From Poriferisodalis sp965208555 (GTDB lineage: Bacteria; Actinomycetota; Acidimicrobiia; Acidimicrobiales; Poriferisodalaceae): a DNA stretch of 64,000 bases. Positions 60,801 to 64,000 of this stretch are shown here, piece by piece. The position numbers and the translations under genes are program-made. The notes below the pieces were generated by a model. That model saw nothing but the letters and a program-made list of their open reading frames with translations, was not told the DNA's origin and searched no databases. Numbering within the stretch: the stretch's first letter is position 1; every line of letters starts with the position of its first letter. The DNA lies in the NCBI RefSeq assembly GCF_965208555.1, contig NZ_OZ242342.1, forward strand, positions 2,914,001-2,978,000. The letters run 5' to 3'.

Positions 60801-61253
60801 GTCTTCGGTCGCCGGTTCGTCGCCGCCCTCTGAGGTCGGACCGAAAGCGCCGCGCATCTCCTCAGAGAGCGGCCCGGGGTCTGTCACCTGCCCGACCCGC
60901 TGGATCATCGGCACCGACGACGGTATGGCGGCCGGGTCGGCAGGCAGCGGCGGCGTGAACTCTGCGCCCGCCTCGTTGTCGGGCGGCTGCGGGGCAGGGG
61001 AGGGCGGACTGTCGTTAAACGACTCGTCGAACAGCGGGCCCGACTGCCGGTACCACGGCTCGGAGGACTCGCCGCCCGCGGCATCGTCGCCGCCGCCGTC
61101 GGGCAGTTCGGACGCCGGCAGCGGCCCCGGCGGGGGCGCCTTCTTGCGCTTCTTGCCTCGCCGTTCAGTCCGAGGGTTCAGAGCCGCGTCGGACTCCTGG
61201 GCCACCTTCGGACGTCGGCGGAACATTCGCGAGAGGAATCCACGTCGAGCCAC
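57879..61253 (-). CDS. Large LysM-containing acidic protein of unknown function
   Basis: 1124 residues, GTG start. A basic N-terminus (SRMFRRRPKVAQ, then RRGKKRKK) without a clear signal, followed by about 250 residues of Glu/Asp/Ala/Pro-rich low complexity. A LysM-like segment (about 290-345: GYYIARTEDTLRSVAAQFLN, APERWSELRALNA, LVPEGAALALP) binds glycan-like polymers in other proteins. A second long acidic Pro/Ala/Val/Glu region (about 400-800) follows, and then a C-terminal globular domain (about 818-1124, GDAMLLWQLARRRRQSQ... ITMTAARAVPP). LysM plus acidic spacer plus globular domain is also seen in actinobacterial BTAD-like proteins near Tad pilus genes. It is the first gene of the operon. 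Confidence 0.75.
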   Translation of the reverse strand: MARRGFLSRMFRRRPKVAQESDAALNPRTERRGKKRKKAPPPGPLPASELPDGGGDDAAGGESSEPWYRQSGPLFDESFNDSPPSPAPQPPDNEAGAEFTPPLPADPAAIPSSVPMIQRVGQVTDPGPLSEEMRGAFGPTSEGGDEPATEDEPASEASADDEAVAEDALADPSAESATEEPSPWMPPMAATPRAEPGISFDNGDGQPPEPLIDFDADDAVADAEPEQIGPADDGLADAAPEEFDVGDDAADAAAEDAVPDDVSEGEIALPAEAPSSEIAPAQHEPPMVVPVRGYYIARTEDTLRSVAAQFLNAPERWSELRALNAAYPGIADLDPDELVPEGAALALPGDPLPWGRPDPVYLWTLAETFLYTAWGREPSPEEVVPFWRGLTQGALPEGEQSPLGIELPDVAQIAARSAESDTEAPSETEAAPDADVPPMPPAAFEMPAATEHEGDIEDVYLEVETDVEVEADLDEPVAVEIPEDAPSDEHQAELDEDLVDEDETEAAESVEPAVDLEAAMPVESEPDTSVVEDFDPLQALLAEPPDAGVTFEIEPVDEAPPAEDLEPEAPEAAEAVEAPADIVEKVADEADVEVIVDAPVDIVEQLADEAEAGAADVVDAPPPVVDTAELTGLVQAVEEAIEAAELPHDDDIVDAEIVDEVAAEPAYVEPELPDAEPLVDEPFIDESLLVGPPVAEPPPAEAPVAEPPLPEAPPASATVDGPPPAYAEPPAAAPLEPPPTFEEWVDEPPAMPPPLDPSAPYAGMPGASTAEAPPRPPEAEAPRVPHFLPSVTGTTPGGLTTAAQTSPVGRSLAGTAVGDAMLLWQLARRRRQSQRAAGAPDAIEQSLLQSAGSESLELIEAAMRHLYAVTVGQQRPRPNVLAVRSGTYGFEVLLDRPIPTPPGWRSASGGFVLELPQGVTARDLGAIGQGPSLCPALVPVGNTFEGPLLLNLEQLGCLAVSGPSAPAASLLGAIVGTLGSSPMADHLRITAVGFENASGMIGWEAVSFASYDSPELETLLANAYGPGDGMIELLVIGPGNDLLIQRAGQVATAPESRLSLVGATSAVSARWPWRIHVDDTGTAVVHPISITMTAARAVPPETLAQLGGTQFGSAAGGIDPAGLR

Positions 61254-61259
61254 AGCACT

Positions 61260-61281
61260 TCAAAGAATAATCCACACTCTT
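61260..61281 (-). promoter_or_regulatory. AAGAGT-N6-TATTCTTTGA motif before the LysM-protein gene
   Basis: On the minus strand AAGAGT (61281-61276) and TATTCTTTGA (61269-61260) have the same spacing as the copy at 48902-48923. It ends seven bases before the GTG start, so if TATTCT is a -10 box, the mRNA is leaderless or the true start is ATG 61226. Confidence 0.35.
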
Positions 61282-61352
61282 CTTCTCTGTGTCCACTCGC
61301 CCCTCCGACTCCTGCTCGCACTCGAGCCGGCGCGACACGGGCCGGTCCAGAC

Positions 61353-61431
61353 AGATCATCAAGCAACTGAGCCCGCCAAGCGATTGACGGGCGGAGCGAG
61401 GGGCTGCGGCGTTCGGCGGCTGGCAATTCCG
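61353..61431 (+). repeat. Direct repeat A, upstream of the intact nucleotidyltransferase module
   Basis: 79 bases nearly identical to 62564-62641. Shared block: TCAAGCAACTGAGCCCGCCA, followed by AGCGATTGACGG and GGCTGCGG, ending CAATTCCG. This copy lies directly before the antitoxin-like gene and is likely part of its leader. Confidence 0.85.
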
Positions 61432-61451
61432 GTGCCGTTACGCTGGCTGCC

Positions 61452-61895
61452 ATGGCCGGTCTCGGCAGCGCAGACGCCGCTGACGACGGCGCGAACAGCC
61501 CGGGGCAGAGCGACCAGCCGCCGAACGCTCTGTGGCGCTACGTCCCGGCGCTGCGCAGGGAGGACGAGGAGTGGCGGCTGCGACTGCTGCTGCATGACTT
61601 CGGGCTGGTGTGGGAGAGCACGCCGGCCGGGCAGCGATTGGCGCTTGTCAGCCGCGAGCCCGACAGCGTGGATCCGCGTTGGGATGCGTTCCTGGCTGCC
61701 TACGCGGAGCATCGCTGCATCGAAGACGGCATCGAGCCGCCCGCGTGGACGCAGCAGCGCGAACGCCATCTGCGGGCGTTCTGGTACGCAGGCGGCTGCC
61801 ACGACTACGACCGGGTGCGCACGATCGTGACGACACCGATCACCTTCGAGGCTCACGGCATATGGATCCCGCGCGAAGAGCTCGCGGTCGTTTAG
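61452..61895 (+). CDS. Putative antitoxin partner of a DUF6036-type nucleotidyltransferase
   Basis: 147 residues. The N-terminal 30 are flexible; the core is LWRYVPALRREDEEWRLRLLLHDFGLVW, CIEDGIEPPAWTQQRERHLRAFWYAG and VTTPITFEAHGIWIPREELAVV. I do not recognise the family; the role comes from its place two bases before a nucleotidyltransferase gene. A frameshifted second copy exists at 63299-63483. Confidence 0.65.
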   Translation: MAGLGSADAADDGANSPGQSDQPPNALWRYVPALRREDEEWRLRLLLHDFGLVWESTPAGQRLALVSREPDSVDPRWDAFLAAYAEHRCIEDGIEPPAWTQQRERHLRAFWYAGGCHDYDRVRTIVTTPITFEAHGIWIPREELAVV

Positions 61896-61897
61896 GC

Positions 61898-62437
61898 GTG
61901 GAACCGCTCGGCGCAGCTGACATCCGGGAGGCACTGGACGATCTTGCGCGGCGGCTGTCTCGCAGAGGCGTGGTCGCCCGCATCTACGTCGCCGGCGGAG
62001 CGGCCATGGCGTTGATGTACGACGAGCACCGCCTTACTCGTGACGTCGATGCGTCGATCTCTGCCGGCTACGACGAAGTCATGCGGGCAGCGCATGAGAT
62101 CGCCAGCGAACGTGGCTGGCCGTCGACATGGATCAACGAACAGGCGACGATGTACATGCCACGAGAGCATGACCGGCACGGTGCAATCGCATATGAGCAG
62201 CCGGGTCTGTCCGTTGTCGCCGCATCCGTTGAGCACATGATCGCCATGAAGGCACGCTCGGCACGTCGAACTGACGAGTCCGATTTCCGCCGCTTGCTGA
62301 GACACGGGAACATCAGCTCTGCTGACGACGTTGCGGGGATCGTGGCCCGAGTGTTCCCGGGCGAAGCGCTCGGGCCACGGCAGGTGCGATGGGTTGACCA
62401 GATGGTCACGGCGATCGACGAGGATCCGCACGGCTGA
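61898..62437 (+). CDS. DUF6036/MNT-like nucleotidyltransferase (putative toxin)
   Basis: 179 residues, GTG start. IYVAGGAAMALMYDEHRLTRDVDASI is the nucleotidyltransferase signature (GG, then DxD). VAASVEHMIAMKARSARRTDESDF supplies the conserved Lys and Asp of the helical part; AbiEii-, MNT- and DUF6036-type toxins share these. The gene is two bases after the antitoxin-like gene. It could add nucleotides to tRNA or proteins; the target is unknown. A 30-residue remnant of a second copy occurs at 63486-63578. Confidence 0.82.
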   Translation: MEPLGAADIREALDDLARRLSRRGVVARIYVAGGAAMALMYDEHRLTRDVDASISAGYDEVMRAAHEIASERGWPSTWINEQATMYMPREHDRHGAIAYEQPGLSVVAASVEHMIAMKARSARRTDESDFRRLLRHGNISSADDVAGIVARVFPGEALGPRQVRWVDQMVTAIDEDPHG

Positions 62438-62563
62438 AAGAGCGGTGCGTAACTGGAGCTTGCCTGTACATGGCAAGCGAAAATGCCGGTTGACGAGCGG
62501 TGAGTTGCCTGGGGTGCGGCACGTGACCGACCTCACTCTGGCGTGAAGCGGGTTGAGCTCGTT

Positions 62564-62641
62564 AGATCCTCAAGCAACTGAGCCCGCCAAGCGATTGACG
62601 GCCGGGGCAAGAGGCTGCGGTGTTCGACGCTGACAATTCCG
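62564..62641 (+). repeat. Direct repeat A', second copy
   Basis: 78 bases matching 61353-61431; similarity stops at CAATTCCG, precisely before the vapC end. The 126 bases between the nucleotidyltransferase stop and this repeat show nothing else recognisable, apart from part of the tail shared with 63572-63612. Confidence 0.85.
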
Positions 62642-62655
62642 TCGGGAGGACTCGC

Positions 62656-63033
62656 TCAGCGCCAGGATTCGGCGAGGGGTGCGGCTGCGCCGAGATGGGC
62701 GCTGAGCTGCACGAAGTCGCTGACGTCGGCGGTGATGATTCGATCTCCGAGGTAGATGGCGCAGGCGAGCAGATGGGCGTCCACGACATCGGAGGTACCC
62801 GACCTCCGCAACAGCTTGCCGACATCCTGATACTGATCCGAGGCAAAGGGGCGAATATCGAGCGTCGGCAGGAAGCGGGCGAGGCGGGCCTGCCGTGCGC
62901 CGTCAGGCCACACCTGTGCGACGACCGGCGCTGTGGTGCGCAGCGGCTCTTCTTCCAAGAGCGTGGCCTCGATGAACTCTTTCGCGTCTGGCTCGTCCCG
63001 ATCAATGGCGATCAACAAGCTTGCGTCGATCAT
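62656..63033 (-). CDS. VapC-type PIN-domain toxin
   Basis: 125 residues from ATG 63033; a GTG one codon upstream is also possible. PIN-domain acidic residues: MIDASLLIAIDRDE (first Asp), VVAQVW (a Gln where the second Glu is normally found, or shifted), SDVVDAHLLACA and ITADVSDF. VapC toxins are Mg2+-dependent RNases, often cutting tRNA. Overlaps the vapB stop (TGATG). Confidence 0.88.
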   Translation of the reverse strand: MIDASLLIAIDRDEPDAKEFIEATLLEEEPLRTTAPVVAQVWPDGARQARLARFLPTLDIRPFASDQYQDVGKLLRRSGTSDVVDAHLLACAIYLGDRIITADVSDFVQLSAHLGAAAPLAESWR

Positions 63034-63269
63034 CACCGATCTGAGAAGAACCGTTTGCGCATGGCTGCGACGCCTTCGGGGTCGGGCGGCCCTGACTCAG
63101 CCGACCATGCGTCCATGAAGTCCGCCAGAGCGAGCCGCCGATTCCGGTCTTGGGCAAGCATCTGGAGCCCGTGCTTGATCGCCCCTGAACGGCCGCCGTA
63201 CACGGCAGCAAGCTCGTCCAGCAATGCGCGTTCCTCGTCATTGAGACGCACAGTCGTCGTTTCGGACAT
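63033..63269 (-). CDS. VapB-type ribbon-helix-helix antitoxin
   Basis: 78 residues. TTVRLNDEERALLDELAAVYGGRSGAIKHGLQML is the ribbon-helix-helix DNA-binding fold; the C-terminal part (LALADFMDAWSAESGPPD, then PEGVAAMRKRFF) is the toxin-binding tail. It precedes vapC in the usual order. Confidence 0.88.
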   Translation of the reverse strand: MSETTTVRLNDEERALLDELAAVYGGRSGAIKHGLQMLAQDRNRRLALADFMDAWSAESGPPDPEGVAAMRKRFFSDR

Positions 63270-63298
63270 GCCCTAAGAGTACCACCTATGTGCTACAG

Positions 63299-63483
63299 CC
63301 GGCGCTGCTCAGGGAGGACGAGGAGTGGCGGCTGCGACTGCTGCTGCATGACTTCGGGCTGGTGTGGGAGAGCACGCCGGCGGCTGCCATGACTACGACC
63401 GGGTGCGCACGATCGTGACGACACCGATCACCTTCGAGGCACACGGCATTTGGATCCCGCGGGAAGAGCTCGCGGTCGTATAA
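63299..63483 (+). pseudogene. Frameshifted remnant of the antitoxin-like gene
   Basis: Closely matches 61545-61895 but lacks 166 bases (equivalent of 61625-61790). The junction lies at a shared GGC, and the 166-base loss shifts the frame to an early stop. It also lacks the 5' end and start codon. Confidence 0.88.
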
Positions 63484-63485
63484 GC

Positions 63486-63578
63486 GTGGAACCGCTCGGA
63501 CCACGACAGGTGCGATGGGTTGACCAGATGGTCAAATCGACCGACGAAGATCCGGACGGCGGAGAGAGCGAGACGTAA
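63486..63578 (+). pseudogene. Internally deleted remnant of the nucleotidyltransferase gene
   Basis: Begins with the same GTGGAACCGCTCGG as the intact gene (61898) and then continues with CCACGACAGGTGCGATGGG from its 3' end. It has lost 462 bases (equivalent of 61906-62367) between two GCTCGG sequences. The frame stays open (30 residues) but all catalytic residues are gone. Homology with the tail of the intact copy continues to about 63612. Confidence 0.88.
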
Positions 63579-63638
63579 CTGGAGCTTGCTTGGACACGGC
63601 GAGCGAGGAGTCCAGAATCTGAGAGCCGGGGCATCAGG

Positions 63639-64000
63639 TCAGGCGCGCAGGGGGCACTCGGGGAGGTAGCCGAGCGCGGGCTGGCCGCCCGGTCCCACCA
63701 GTTCCGCTTCTGCTGCACCGGTCGCACCGATCAGCTGCTCCCGGCGGAACACGCCGATGACGGATCGGTTCGTGTAAGAGGTGAGCACTGTCACCTCCAC
63801 TCGAGTCCCGACGCAGTCCAATGCCGCCACCTCGGTGAACGCGCCGTACAGCGGCCCCGCCGTGACCATCCGGTCGTCGGCGGCGGCTCGTGCCTGTTCC
63901 AGTGTGCCGCCGGCCGCCACCGTGGCAGCAGCTACCCGAGCTGCCTCGTTGGCGTTGTGCACGGCGTGCTGCCGGGCGGTGATGAGCCGTGGCGCGTCGT
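63639..64000 (-). CDS. TadE-like membrane or pilus-associated protein (5' end outside window)
   Basis: The frame continues to the window edge; reading inward it gives ITARQHAVHNANEAARVAAA, then a domain with LDCVGTRVEVTVLTSYTNRS. The segment after the presumed upstream membrane helix (TARQHAVHNANEAARVAA) is typical of TadE/TadG-like pseudopilins of Tad pili. A first internal GTG lies at 63962, but the true start is upstream on this strand. Call is tentative. Confidence 0.5.
   Translation of the reverse strand, partial: DAPRLITARQHAVHNANEAARVAAATVAAGGTLEQARAAADDRMVTAGPLYGAFTEVAALDCVGTRVEVTVLTSYTNRSVIGVFRREQLIGATGAAEAELVGPGGQPALGYLPECPLRA

Noticed and set aside
59310..60833. 507-codon frame on the plus strand opposite the LysM-protein gene
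   Set aside because: It arises from the repetitive acidic codons on the other strand; the product has no domain and no start site support.

Overview
The window is high-GC DNA from an actinobacterium, most likely of class Acidimicrobiia and perhaps a marine or host-associated lineage. This is inferred from gene content: a mycothiol ligase (mshC), a phosphatidylinositol-mannoside block (pgsA, a PatA-like acyltransferase, pimA), an InhA-type enoyl reductase, an F420:NADP reductase, a class I lysyl-tRNA synthetase, a group III phosphofructokinase, and a large secreted protein built from cadherin-like and beta-propeller repeats. There are no rRNA or tRNA genes, no CRISPR array and no recognisable transposase.

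Layout. 1-7.7 kb: the 3' part of an M48 protease, a clear intrinsic terminator, then a 2240-residue secreted repeat protein that carries phosphoenolpyruvate-synthase-like His and ATP-grasp domains. 7.8-13.3 kb: a CoA transferase, pfkA, and a TPP riboswitch driving a thiamine importer (thiB-thiP) that lacks an adjacent ATPase gene. 13.4-15.0 kb: an orphan protein with a HEPN-like RxxxxH motif. 15.1-34.8 kb: ordinary metabolic and transport genes (acetoacetyl-CoA synthetase, coaE, thioesterases, HAD hydrolase, acyl-CoA dehydrogenase, a pair of ABC exporter half-transporters, two CNNM/CorC proteins, LysRS). 34.8-43.7 kb: fabI, npdG and mshC, then a conserved actinobacterial block for PI mannosides and pyridoxal phosphate (pgsA, acyltransferase, pimA, an M48-like pseudoenzyme, pdxS, pdxT).

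43.7-48.9 kb is an accessory island placed directly after pdxT. It holds a DUF1778/GNAT toxin-antitoxin pair, a small secreted protein, a TetR remnant beside a 15-base poly-C tract, an intact TetR gene, and two divergent RES-domain toxin-antitoxin modules. The region between the two RES modules carries phased ATGTC repeats, and the second module is bracketed by imperfect 75-78 bp direct repeats.

49-61.3 kb holds two convergent operons of secreted or membrane functions. One encodes two secreted proteins, the second of them cysteine-rich. The other is a six-gene, tightly coupled operon: a giant LysM/acidic protein, two different solute-binding lipoproteins, two permeases and an ATPase. A similar AAGAGT-N6-TATTCTTTGA motif lies upstream of both. 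61.3-63.6 kb is a second toxin-antitoxin patch: a nucleotidyltransferase (DUF6036-like) module, a second decayed copy of it, and a VapBC module sitting where the 5' half of the decayed copy should be. The window ends inside a TadE-like membrane protein gene.

Start codons were chosen from family alignment by eye, overlaps (many ATGA/GTGA couplings) and visible ribosome binding sites. Functions are recognised from motifs only; no searches could be run.
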